Positions 7,753 through 15,049 of a stretch of 64,000 bases of DNA are shown piece by piece (the first letter of the stretch is position 1; the number at the start of each line of letters is the position of its first letter). The notes beneath the pieces are model-generated. The model had not been told where the DNA came from. It saw only the letters and a list, made by a program, of their open reading frames with translations, and did not search any database. The stretch is from Clostridia bacterium. GTDB lineage: Bacteria > Bacillota > Clostridia > Christensenellales > Aristaeellaceae. The stretch covers positions 1 through 64,000 of the forward strand of contig JAFRLY010000045.1 of NCBI GenBank assembly GCA_017431005.1, in the 5' to 3' direction. A program made the translations under genes and the position numbers.

Positions 7753-7772
7753 CCCGGTGAGGAGGCAGAGAT

Positions 7773-8660
7773 ATGATTACGATCCAGGGTTTCGCCAGAT
7801 TGTGCGGATGCAATACCCAGACACTGCGCTACTATGACCGGATCGGCCTGCTTGCCCCGGCCAGGGTGGATGAATGGACCGGTTACCGGTACTATGAAGA
7901 AGAGCAGGCCATGCTGTTTGTGAGGATCAAAAACCTGCAGCAGGCGGATTTTTCCATTGAGGAGATCAAATCATTGCTCGGCCGGAATGATGATGTACTC
8001 GCAGCGTTTGACCGGAAAGTGGAGGAACAGAAACAGAAACTGGCGAAAATCCGTAAAATACAAAAATCATATCTCGAAGAAATAATGGAAATGCGCAATA
8101 CAGTCAGCACCATCATGGATTATGTGGAAAGAAAACTGGATAACCCGGCGCTCTGGCAGGAGTTCGGGCTGGATCCGCAGGGAGACACGCAGATTATCGC
8201 TGAAGTACATGAAGTTCTGACAGACTGGCTGGCCCAGTGCCGTGCGGAGGGTGCCAATGTTTCCCTGTTTGCAGACAACCGGGAATTCAGCGGCCTGAAG
8301 AATGTGGCAGAGCAGATTGAGAGCGGTGCGCTGGATAACGCAGAGCAGCTGCTGCTGAGCAGGGAAAGCAGGGAATATGAGGAACGGATCCCGGATGGCG
8401 CTCACAGGATTTTTGCGCAGGATGGATGGGAGCATGTATCGGATTGGCTGAAAAATGTTCCGGATCTTGGCGGCGGCAAGGAGCATTATTTCCATTTCCG
8501 GGTTCGTGAGGGCAGTCCTGTGACAGACGGCGGCTTTCCGACAATGCTGCTGGCTGTCATGGCCGCCAGGAATCATGCAATGAACGGAGGAGGCGGTATT
8601 ACCTGCCAGGTCGGTCTGAGCAGCGACGGGATCAACCATGTCATCCTGATGGAAAAATAA
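7773..8660 (+). CDS. MerR family transcriptional regulator with C-terminal sensor domain
   Basis: 295 residues from ATG 7773 with GAGGAGG upstream. The N-terminal MerR DNA-binding domain is plain: TLRYYDRIGLLAPARVD and WTGYRYYEEEQ. A long coiled-coil helix follows (KVEEQKQKLAKIRKIQKSYL, about residues 86-110). The C-terminal 180 residues are a ligand-sensing region I cannot assign with certainty. There is no Cys pattern for metal sensing, so a multidrug-type sensor is more likely. The MFS exporter is the next gene, but its own promoter has a normal 16-base spacer, so direct control by this protein is not evident. Confidence 0.9.
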   Translation: MITIQGFARLCGCNTQTLRYYDRIGLLAPARVDEWTGYRYYEEEQAMLFVRIKNLQQADFSIEEIKSLLGRNDDVLAAFDRKVEEQKQKLAKIRKIQKSYLEEIMEMRNTVSTIMDYVERKLDNPALWQEFGLDPQGDTQIIAEVHEVLTDWLAQCRAEGANVSLFADNREFSGLKNVAEQIESGALDNAEQLLLSRESREYEERIPDGAHRIFAQDGWEHVSDWLKNVPDLGGGKEHYFHFRVREGSPVTDGGFPTMLLAVMAARNHAMNGGGGITCQVGLSSDGINHVILMEK

Positions 8661-8708
8661 GGAAGCTCTGGAGCCTGATCACAGAAGATATTACTGGCAA
8701 ATACGCAA

Positions 8709-8737
8709 AACCCTGCAGAATGAACGCCTGCAGGGTT
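8709..8737 (+). terminator. Probable intrinsic terminator after the merR gene
   Basis: Ten-base perfect stem AACCCTGCAG/CTGCAGGGTT with a nine-base loop, followed by the weakly U-rich GCTTGTTG. Confidence 0.55.
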
Positions 8738-8768
8738 GCTTGTTGAAACACATGCGATATGCTATACT

Positions 8769-8796
8769 TTGACAGAGAATGAATCAATGCTATAGT
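8769..8796 (+). promoter_or_regulatory. Predicted sigma-A promoter for the leader-MFS transcript
   Basis: Perfect TTGACA, 16-base spacer, TATAGT. The start of transcription would fall near 8803, just before the leader ORF's GGAGGG, giving an untranslated leader of about 170 bases ahead of the exporter gene. Confidence 0.75.
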
Positions 8797-8818
8797 AATA
8801 CAGACGGAGGGAAAGACA

Positions 8819-8881
8819 GTGAAACACACCAGCCGGGGGATATCGTTAGCCGCAGATGTCGCTGCTCCGCGCAAGGTCTGA
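8819..8881 (+). CDS. Putative leader peptide upstream of the MFS exporter
   Basis: A GGAGGG site seven bases upstream of a GTG opens a 20-codon frame (VKHTSRGISLAADVAAPRKV) ending at TGA 8879-8881. It starts about 16 bases after the predicted transcription start, and its last codons form the 5' arm of a long hairpin. This is the layout of leader peptides that control antibiotic exporters and methylases by ribosome stalling. The alternative is the stub of a truncated gene. Confidence 0.45.
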   Translation: MKHTSRGISLAADVAAPRKV

Positions 8882-8939
8882 TAAAGGACGAAACCTGCAC
8901 GGAGCGATCGGGATCCATTCGTCCGGTCAGGCTTTGCGC
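8869..8939 (+). promoter_or_regulatory. Long leader hairpin overlapping the leader ORF stop
   Basis: Bases 8869-8881 pair with 8927-8939 over 13 positions (two G-U pairs), and inside that 8886-8892 (GGACGAA) pairs perfectly with 8918-8924 (TTCGTCC). A further CACATG/CATGTG hairpin (8940-8963) sits directly before the AGGAG of the exporter gene. Leader translation would open the outer stem, so this is a candidate attenuator. Confidence 0.55.
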
Positions 8940-8975
8940 CACATGAAAAGATACAAACATGTGAGGAGCAAAGCC

Positions 8976-10292
8976 ATGAATAAACACTCTTTGAAACAAC
9001 TTCAAAGCTTCCTTTTGCTTTGGGGATCACAGACCGTATCCCAGCTTGGGACGGCCATGACGGATTATGCGGTGATGATCTGGGTATACAGCCGGAAAGG
9101 AACCGCGTCCAGCGTGACCCTGCTGACGGTATGCACCTTTCTGCCGACCATCTTTTTCCGCTTCCTGGCGGGAAGCATGGCGGACCGGCTGCATAAGAAG
9201 CGGATCATGCTGATTGCGGACCTGCTGGCAGCCTGCGGAACGCTGGCTGTGTTTTTGCTGCATTCAGCGGATGTTCTGCAGATCTGGCACCTGTATGTGA
9301 TCAATTTCCTGCTCAGCCTCATGAACGCTTTCCAGGAACCGGCTTCCTTTGTCGCTGTCAGTATACTGGTGCCGAAGGAGCATTATGCCCGGGCCAGCGG
9401 CCTGCAGGGATTCAGCGGAGCAGCGGTATCCATTCTGGCTCCGGCGCTGGGCGCGCTCCTTCTGACCTCCGGCGGGCTGAACCTGGTGCTGATTGCTGAC
9501 CTGTCGACTTTTGCTGTTGCCTTCCTGGTGCTGCTGTTTCTGATCCGGATTCCGGAGCCGGAACAGCAGACGGCGGAGGAGGCGCCTTTCTCAAAAACCT
9601 GCCTGGAAGGGATCCGCTATCTGAAAGATCATACGGCCATCCTGCGGATGACCCTGTTTCTGGCCGTGATCAACTTTCTGGCCAAACTGGGCAATGACGG
9701 AATGCTTTCTCCGTTTATCCTGGGCCGGACCGGCAATAACCAGTCTGTGCTGGGCATGGCGGAAAGCTTTACGGCCATGGGCGTGCTGGCCGGGAGCGTG
9801 CTGGTAACGATGATGAAACCGGTAAGGAGAAGGACCGGGCTGATTTTCATTACGACCGGCCTTGTCTTTGCCGGAAACATGATCCAGAGCCTGACTTCCC
9901 GCCCCTGGCTGTGGTGCGCCGCAGCCTTCGGCAGCTATCTGCTGGCGGCTGTGATGAATGTAAACATAGATATTCTGATGCGGGAAAAGGTTCGGCTGGA
10001 AATGCAGGGACGGGTGTTCTCCGCAAAAAGTACCCTCCAGAATTTCACGATTCCGCCGGCTCTCCTGCTGGGCGGGCTGCTGGCGGATACGGTGTTTGAA
10101 CCGTTTATGACAGCGGCTTCCCCGGCACAACGGGTACTGTCCGGACTCTTCGGAACGGGAAAAGGCGCCGGCATCGGGCTGATGTTCTTTGTTATCGGGA
10201 TTACCGGAATGCTGGTCAGCTTTACCCGGCTGCGAAAACCGGTCTACAGGGAACTGGACCTGGCGGAAACGGAAACAACCGAAAAGAATTGA
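8976..10292 (+). CDS. MFS exporter, macrolide-efflux (MefA)-like
   Basis: 438 residues from ATG 8976 with GAGGAGC upstream; upstream in-frame starts lie inside the leader hairpin. About 12 membrane segments are visible. The start FLLLWGSQTVSQLGTAMTDY and the loop FLAGSMADRLHKKRIMLIAD (MFS motif A) are typical of the DHA3 drug:proton antiporters that include MefA and related transporters. LMREKVRLEMQGRVFSAKST in the second half also fits. The likely role is proton-driven export of a hydrophobic drug or toxin from the cell membrane. The leader ORF and hairpin suggest induction by its substrate. Confidence 0.85.
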   Translation: MNKHSLKQLQSFLLLWGSQTVSQLGTAMTDYAVMIWVYSRKGTASSVTLLTVCTFLPTIFFRFLAGSMADRLHKKRIMLIADLLAACGTLAVFLLHSADVLQIWHLYVINFLLSLMNAFQEPASFVAVSILVPKEHYARASGLQGFSGAAVSILAPALGALLLTSGGLNLVLIADLSTFAVAFLVLLFLIRIPEPEQQTAEEAPFSKTCLEGIRYLKDHTAILRMTLFLAVINFLAKLGNDGMLSPFILGRTGNNQSVLGMAESFTAMGVLAGSVLVTMMKPVRRRTGLIFITTGLVFAGNMIQSLTSRPWLWCAAAFGSYLLAAVMNVNIDILMREKVRLEMQGRVFSAKSTLQNFTIPPALLLGGLLADTVFEPFMTAASPAQRVLSGLFGTGKGAGIGLMFFVIGITGMLVSFTRLRKPVYRELDLAETETTEKN

Positions 10293-10455
10293 TCAAATGC
10301 TTCCGGGTATCGAATTCAAGGCGCAACCTGCAGTTGCGCGATTCGATGAAACAGCGCCTGTGAGTTGGTAGGAAAACTACCTGCTCTGTGTTAAGCTGTC
10401 CTTGCGGCGCGGCGCAAGGAACTGTCAGCGAAAACAGAGTAAAAGGAGAAGAAAC

Positions 10456-11124
10456 ATGAGTTTTGGGAAAAATCTTCAGTATCTGCGTCAGCTCAGCGCG
10501 GGCATGACACAGGAAGCGCTGGCGGAAAAGCTGAATGTAAGCCGCCAGACGATTTCAAAATGGGAAATGGATGCCGCCAATCCTGAAATGGACAAGGCGC
10601 TTGAACTCTGCAAAATATTCAACTGCTCCCTGGATAATCTTTTCAGGGACGAAATGGATCAGCACAGCAGCGTTTATTCAAATCTTCGTGTTGAAGAGGT
10701 TCCGGGGTTCCGGTATGTGGAGCATACCGTTATCAGTACGGAGCCGGAGAGCGACGCGATGGACAGAGTATACAAATATGCAAAGGATCATGGAGATACA
10801 AATCCCAAGGTGATCGGATGGGATTTCCCCAGGCTGTCTGTTGAGCAGATCAATGTGTTCAAGATGCATGGTTATACCGCTGCCTGGATCCTGCCGGACG
10901 GGATGATGCCGGACGGGCTTGAAATCAGGGAACAGGCAAAGCACAGGTATGCGGCCATCCACATCGAACGGCCCTTTGACAATCCGTTTTACACCATTCC
11001 GGGCGCCTATCATACCCTGGGAGACTATATGAGAACGAACGGGCTTGTACATGTGGAGAATGAAGTCATTCCATGCTTTGAAACGGACGGGGAAAGCATG
11101 GACGTTTACATGGCCTGTAAATGA
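10456..11124 (+). CDS. XRE regulator fused to an effector-binding (GyrI-like) domain
   Basis: 222 residues from ATG 10456 with AAAGGAG upstream. Residues 1-60 are a helix-turn-helix of the XRE type (MTQEALAEKLNVSRQTISKW). The rest resembles an AraC-effector-binding/GyrI-like domain: VEHTVISTEPESDAM, then PRLSVEQINVFKMHGYTAAW and a C-terminal strand HVENEVIPCFETDGESMDVY. Such proteins sense small hydrophobic ligands or bind partners. A CCTTGCG/CGCAAGG dyad at 10400-10419 in the leader could be an operator or hairpin. No obvious target operon lies downstream. Confidence 0.8.
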   Translation: MSFGKNLQYLRQLSAGMTQEALAEKLNVSRQTISKWEMDAANPEMDKALELCKIFNCSLDNLFRDEMDQHSSVYSNLRVEEVPGFRYVEHTVISTEPESDAMDRVYKYAKDHGDTNPKVIGWDFPRLSVEQINVFKMHGYTAAWILPDGMMPDGLEIREQAKHRYAAIHIERPFDNPFYTIPGAYHTLGDYMRTNGLVHVENEVIPCFETDGESMDVYMACK

Positions 11125-11166
11125 AGGGGATCCGGAAAGCAGAAGGTAACTGATGCATGCCCGAAA

Positions 11167-11385
11167 GATTGGCCGGTATGGATGAAGCCGCCTTTGAACA
11201 GCATCCTTTTTCTCATGGGAAGAATTATCCGGACTGGGCTGCTTTTCAGGCGGAGGGTTCCGGAGCTGTGGTATATTACGGCGGGGAGATTGTGGCTGCT
11301 GCATCTTCCGCCCTGCCCGGGAGATATTGTGATTGGAACAGACAGCAAGAGCATCCGGGAGATTGTCCGGGATATTGATGATTAA
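11167..11385 (+). pseudogene. Chimeric fossil: GNAT piece joined to a kinase tail
   Basis: Bases 11167-11308 match 5562-5703 of the GNAT gene at about 87 %. From 11311 to 11371 the sequence instead follows 4145-4205, the 3' end of the P-loop kinase gene (CCCGGGNGATATTGTGATTG is shared). The switch occurs at the end of the GNAT match within a few bases, with a change of reading frame: the GNAT part reads DEAAFEQHPFSHGKNY in one frame, and the kinase tail reads CPGDIVIGTDSKSIREIV in another. No functional product is expected. Confidence 0.8.
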
Positions 11386-11467
11386 CAGAGTGAAGGAATT
11401 TTGTCAGTCCTGAGGGACGCAAAGCAGCAACTCAACCAATAAGCAACACAGCTTGACGACCGCGTTA

Positions 11468-11496
11468 TTGAATGCCGGGCAGGTGTGCTGTATTAT
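11468..11496 (+). promoter_or_regulatory. Predicted sigma-A promoter for the XRE-TPR gene
   Basis: TTGAAT, 17-base spacer, TATTAT, 43 bases before the ATG at 11540. Confidence 0.6.
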
Positions 11497-11539
11497 GTGT
11501 ACAGCTTCGAAGCAGCAATACCGGCAAGGAGGAAAAATC

Positions 11540-12574
11540 ATGGAACTTGGCAAGAGAATCAGACAGCTTCGCTTCAAGGCCGGGCTCACCCAGGAGCAGC
11601 TGGCAGATAAACTCGGTCTTGGTGCGCAGGCTGTGTCAAAGTGGGAAAATGCTGCGGCGATGCCGGATATCACGGCGCTTCCCTTGCTGGCGGAGATTTT
11701 CGGCGTCAGCATTGATGATCTGTTCGACCTGAGCAGCGAGCAGCGCCTTAACCGCATCGAGAACCGCCTCGATACGGAGGAGGATCTGCCGCAGGATGTG
11801 TTCATGGAGTATGAGGAATTTCTGAAAAGCCAGCTGAACACAGAGGAATACAAAAAACGTGCAACCAGCCTGATCGCCTTTCTCTACTGGCACAGGATGG
11901 AAAGCTTTGCCCGCAAAGCCAGCCGCTACGCCCGGGAGGCTGTGCAGGCGGCACCGAACGAAAAGGATTGCCAGTGGATTCTGCAGAAGGCAGAGGGGCA
12001 TGCGGTCTGGGACTGGAACTTTGCCAATCACAGCAAGGGAATCGAATTTTATCAGGAGCTTGTGAAGAAAAACCCCGAAGCCAGGCTGCCTTATCTCTAT
12101 CTGCTCGACAACCTGCTGGCGGATCACCGGGCGGAGGAGGCGGAAGCGCTTCTGCCGCGTTTCGCAGCCCTGCCGGACGTTAATCCCGTCCATGTGGAGG
12201 TCTATCGGGCCCATATTGCGCTTGCGCGCTTTGACGAGCCCGGCGCTGACCGGATCATCGAAGATCTGGGCAGAAAGTATCCGGATGATTTTGTGTATCT
12301 CTTTGAGGCTGCCCAGTATTATGCGGCCAAGTGCGACTATGATAAGGCGATCGCCCTCTATGAACGTTCCTTTGCGTTGGAACCAAGGCGTCCCAGATTC
12401 CAGGATGAGCTGATGGCCATTGCGGACATCTGGGAAATCCGGGGCGATTATAAAAAAGCCGCGGAAACCTGTGACCGGATCATCGATCTGCTGGAGAACG
12501 AGTGGGGGCTGACCGAAGAGGTGGAGCTGCTTGTGGCAAAGCGCAGAAAAGCGCGCCTGCTTGAAAAGGTGTGA
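11540..12574 (+). CDS. XRE regulator with C-terminal TPR-like repeats
   Basis: 344 residues from ATG 11540 with AAGGAGG upstream. Residues 1-65 form an XRE helix-turn-helix (LTQEQLADKLGLGAQAVSKW). The remainder is all helical, with TPR-like units such as YLLDNLLADHRAEEAEALLP and FEAAQYYAAKCDYDKAIALY followed by ERSFALEPRRPRFQDELMAI. HTH-TPR architecture occurs in peptide-responsive Rgg/PlcR-type regulators and in general stress regulators; no peptide gene is visible next to it. It ends in a strong terminator. Confidence 0.85.
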   Translation: MELGKRIRQLRFKAGLTQEQLADKLGLGAQAVSKWENAAAMPDITALPLLAEIFGVSIDDLFDLSSEQRLNRIENRLDTEEDLPQDVFMEYEEFLKSQLNTEEYKKRATSLIAFLYWHRMESFARKASRYAREAVQAAPNEKDCQWILQKAEGHAVWDWNFANHSKGIEFYQELVKKNPEARLPYLYLLDNLLADHRAEEAEALLPRFAALPDVNPVHVEVYRAHIALARFDEPGADRIIEDLGRKYPDDFVYLFEAAQYYAAKCDYDKAIALYERSFALEPRRPRFQDELMAIADIWEIRGDYKKAAETCDRIIDLLENEWGLTEEVELLVAKRRKARLLEKV

Positions 12575-12594
12575 TCTGATCCTGTTGTCTCCCC

Positions 12595-12626
12595 CGCCGG
12601 GCTCAATTCTGAGCCCGGCGTTTTTT
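12595..12626 (+). terminator. Strong intrinsic terminator
   Basis: Perfect ten-base stem CGCCGGGCTC/GAGCCCGGCG with a six-base loop, followed by six T. Confidence 0.92.
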
Positions 12627-12641
12627 CATGTGATAAGGTCA

Positions 12642-12670
12642 TTGCGCTCCGGAAGGTTTTCAGCTACAAT
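12642..12670 (+). promoter_or_regulatory. Predicted sigma-A promoter for sfsA
   Basis: TTGCGC, 17-base spacer, TACAAT, 16 bases past the terminator. About 160 untranslated bases follow, in which I see no further conserved element. Confidence 0.55.
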
Positions 12671-12835
12671 CGACAGCAGTTATGATGGCTTAAAGTTTAC
12701 TTATGTTGCCGCGGCGAAAAAAGCGGTTCCGCTTCTGACAGGTCTCCCCTCCTCCGGCAAAAGCAGGGGCACGCCCAATGCTTTCCGGATCAGCAAGGGA
12801 GCTTCTGAAAACCGTATATCGGAAGGTAAGACACC

Positions 12836-13492
12836 ATGAAATATGAAAATGTAGTCCCTGCGGTTTTTCTGAATCGTCTGAACCGCTTCACCGCGCTGGC
12901 GGAGATTCAGGGGAAAAAGGAAACCGTGCATGTGAAGAACACCGGACGCTGCCGTGAGCTGCTGATTTCCGGCAGCGAAATCTGGCTTTGCCGTTCGGAC
13001 CGTACCGACCGGAAAACCGCCTATGATCTGATTACGGTCCGTAAGCAGAACGGAATGCTGTTCAACATTGACAGCCAGGCTCCGAATAAAGTGGCTCTGG
13101 AATGGCTGCAGGCGCAGGGCTGGGACAGGATCATTCCGGAATACCGTTACGGATCCTCCAGGATTGACTTCTGCATGGAGAAGGGTGACGGCAGGTATCT
13201 GATGGAAGTGAAGGGCTGCACGCTGGAAAAGGAAGGGATCGGCTGGTTTCCCGACGCGCCGACTGACCGGGGCGTCAGGCATATCCGGGAACTGATGCAT
13301 GCCGCAAAAGAAGGATATCATGCCATCCTGGCGTTTGTGATTCAGACGGACGGCATAACGGAGGTCCGTCCGAACCGGATGACGGATCCGCAGTTCGCGG
13401 ACGCCATGGAAGAAGCCGCGCGGCAGGGAGTGAAAATCCTTTTTCTGCCGTGTCATGTTGAAACGGATTCCATCGTCGCTGTCAGAGTCTGA
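12836..13492 (+). CDS. sfsA: SfsA family DNA/RNA nuclease-like protein
   Basis: 218 residues, near the usual 230. The family pattern is complete: an N-terminal OB-like part with FLNRLNRFTALAEI and HVKNTGRCRELL, then the nuclease-like core SSRIDFCMEKGD, YLMEVKGCTLE and FPDAPTDRGVRHIRELMHAA. SfsA proteins, first described as sugar fermentation stimulation proteins, carry a PD-(D/E)XK-like core that binds and may cut nucleic acid. The ribosome binding site is GGAAGG. It is a housekeeping-type gene at the border of the accessory strip. Confidence 0.95.
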   Translation: MKYENVVPAVFLNRLNRFTALAEIQGKKETVHVKNTGRCRELLISGSEIWLCRSDRTDRKTAYDLITVRKQNGMLFNIDSQAPNKVALEWLQAQGWDRIIPEYRYGSSRIDFCMEKGDGRYLMEVKGCTLEKEGIGWFPDAPTDRGVRHIRELMHAAKEGYHAILAFVIQTDGITEVRPNRMTDPQFADAMEEAARQGVKILFLPCHVETDSIVAVRV

Positions 13493-13539
13493 TGGAAAGG
13501 ATATGAACAAAACCGGGTTCCGGATATGGGGGTGTGACT

Positions 13540-14091
13540 ATGAAGCTGGTATTCATTATCGGAGACGCTGCTGTCGGAAAAATGACGGTTGGCCAGGAGC
13601 TGATGAAAATCACGGATCTGCGGCTCTTCCATAACCATATGACCATTGAACCCGTAATTGAGATATTCGGCAGATATGACGGCCGGACGATTGCCGGGAT
13701 GAGAGACCTGATCTTCAGAAACTTTGCTGCTTCTGAGAACTACGGGATGATTTTCACACTGATGATGGACTTTGACATGCCCTCGGAGTGGGATTATCTT
13801 GAGCATATCCGGCAGATCTTTGAACCGTACCATACGGATTTTTATTACGTTGAACTGATTGCGCCGCAGGAGATCAGGCTGCAGCGGAATGTGACAGAAA
13901 ACCGGCTGAGGAACAAGCCCTCGAAACGGGATCTGGAAGCCTCCCGTCAGCGTCTGATCAATGATGACAAAAACCACAGATGTGTAAGCCGTCCGGGAGA
14001 AATCAGGTTTGAGCACTATCTGAGAATTGAGAATGCTGACAGGGAGCCTGATGAGGTCGCAAGGATGATCAAAGAGACCTTTCACCTGTAA
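13540..14091 (+). CDS. Small P-loop kinase-like protein
   Basis: 183 residues from ATG 13540, preceded by GGGGGTG; GTG 13534 is an alternative. Walker A is GDAAVGKMT near residues 8-16. The following FHNHMTIEPVIEIF segment (a His pair in a substrate-like helix) and the basic lid RLRNKPSKRDLEASRQRL recall shikimate/chloramphenicol-phosphotransferase-like kinases. The acceptor is unknown. The next gene is convergent; no clear terminator is visible in the 38-base gap. Confidence 0.7.
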   Translation: MKLVFIIGDAAVGKMTVGQELMKITDLRLFHNHMTIEPVIEIFGRYDGRTIAGMRDLIFRNFAASENYGMIFTLMMDFDMPSEWDYLEHIRQIFEPYHTDFYYVELIAPQEIRLQRNVTENRLRNKPSKRDLEASRQRLINDDKNHRCVSRPGEIRFEHYLRIENADREPDEVARMIKETFHL

Positions 14092-14129
14092 CCGGGTCTC
14101 TGCCTCGGAGGAAACCTGCGGATTTTATG

Positions 14130-15029
14130 TCAGATCAGCAGCGCTGCGGTAATCAGTACAATGCTGAACAGGATGGAGAAGGAGTTAACGGTACTGGCCA
14201 GCTCATAATCCCCCTTCAGCCGGGCGGTAAAGGCCGGCGCGGCGGTCGCAACCGGCCCCAGGAACGGGATGATCAGCGCCGGACGGTATTCAGGCGGAAC
14301 CGGCAGGAAGAAATAGCACAAGGCTGCCAGTGCGATGCTGACAATATACCGGGGCAGCAGGAGGCGGAGAACCTCCCGGATCCGGCGGATATCAAGCTGT
14401 AATCCGATCCCCAGCATCAGCATGGCCAGAAATGAATTGGCGCCGCCGATAATTCCCGCCAGACTGACTGCCGGGGCCGGCAGGCTGATACGAAGAATTG
14501 ACAGAAGGCACATGATGATATAGGTGATCAGCGGAACAGATCTCCTCAGCGTCCGGAAAATGGGCCGCAGAGAAAAGCGGTTTTCTTTTTCGAGTATCAT
14601 TCCGGCAACGCTCCAGGCTCCGCCCAGACAGGTAAAAGCATTGCCGACATCAAACAGGCTGGCTGTCATCACACCTGCCGGGCCAAGAAAGCTCTGGGCA
14701 AAAGGGAGCGCAAAGTTGCCGATATTCACGCCTGATGTATTCAGAACAGCAAAAGCCTGAGCGGAGGCTCCCCTGCTCCGGTTCAGGAGCCAGGCGGTAA
14801 GCATATGGATGATGCCGCAGAGGAAGCCGATCAGAATCAGGATCAGCAGGGAGTATTCCAGCTGCCGTCCGGCAAAATTGGTAATGATGGCAGCCGGCAT
14901 CGTAATATTGATCACGATCCTGCTTAACACATGAAAATCCTTTTTTTTGAAAAAACCGGCCCGGCGCAGTACGGCGCCGAGTGCGATAATCGCAACAAAG
15001 CAGGCAGCCCTGAGAAGAATCTCGGTCAT
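14130..15029 (-). CDS. AEC family (auxin efflux carrier-like) transporter
   Basis: 299 residues, ten predicted membrane segments in two halves of five. ITMPAAIITNFAG in helix 2 and LNTSGVNIGNFALPFAQSFLG match the conserved N/P crossover regions of the AEC family, which moves dicarboxylates, amino acids or similar anions. It starts 20 bases after the GH39 stop, with GGAGG inside that gap, so the two form one transcript. Export or uptake of an acid linked to xylan breakdown is possible but unproven. Confidence 0.85.
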   Translation of the reverse strand: MTEILLRAACFVAIIALGAVLRRAGFFKKKDFHVLSRIVINITMPAAIITNFAGRQLEYSLLILILIGFLCGIIHMLTAWLLNRSRGASAQAFAVLNTSGVNIGNFALPFAQSFLGPAGVMTASLFDVGNAFTCLGGAWSVAGMILEKENRFSLRPIFRTLRRSVPLITYIIMCLLSILRISLPAPAVSLAGIIGGANSFLAMLMLGIGLQLDIRRIREVLRLLLPRYIVSIALAALCYFFLPVPPEYRPALIIPFLGPVATAAPAFTARLKGDYELASTVNSFSILFSIVLITAALLI

Positions 15030-15049
15030 AATGGATGCGCCTCCGTCAT

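Noticed and set aside
10321-10419. Two hairpins (GCGCAAC/GTTGCGC and CCTTGCG/CGCAAGG) before the XRE-effector gene
   Set aside because: Neither has a U-run, and a convincing promoter could not be placed between them, so they are only mentioned with the gene and not listed as sites.
1-13500. Integron-like cassette array
   Set aside because: The gaps were read for paired core sites of attC type and for an integrase; the few GTT-containing stretches (for example near 7053-7100) do not pair as required, and gene orientation alone is not enough.
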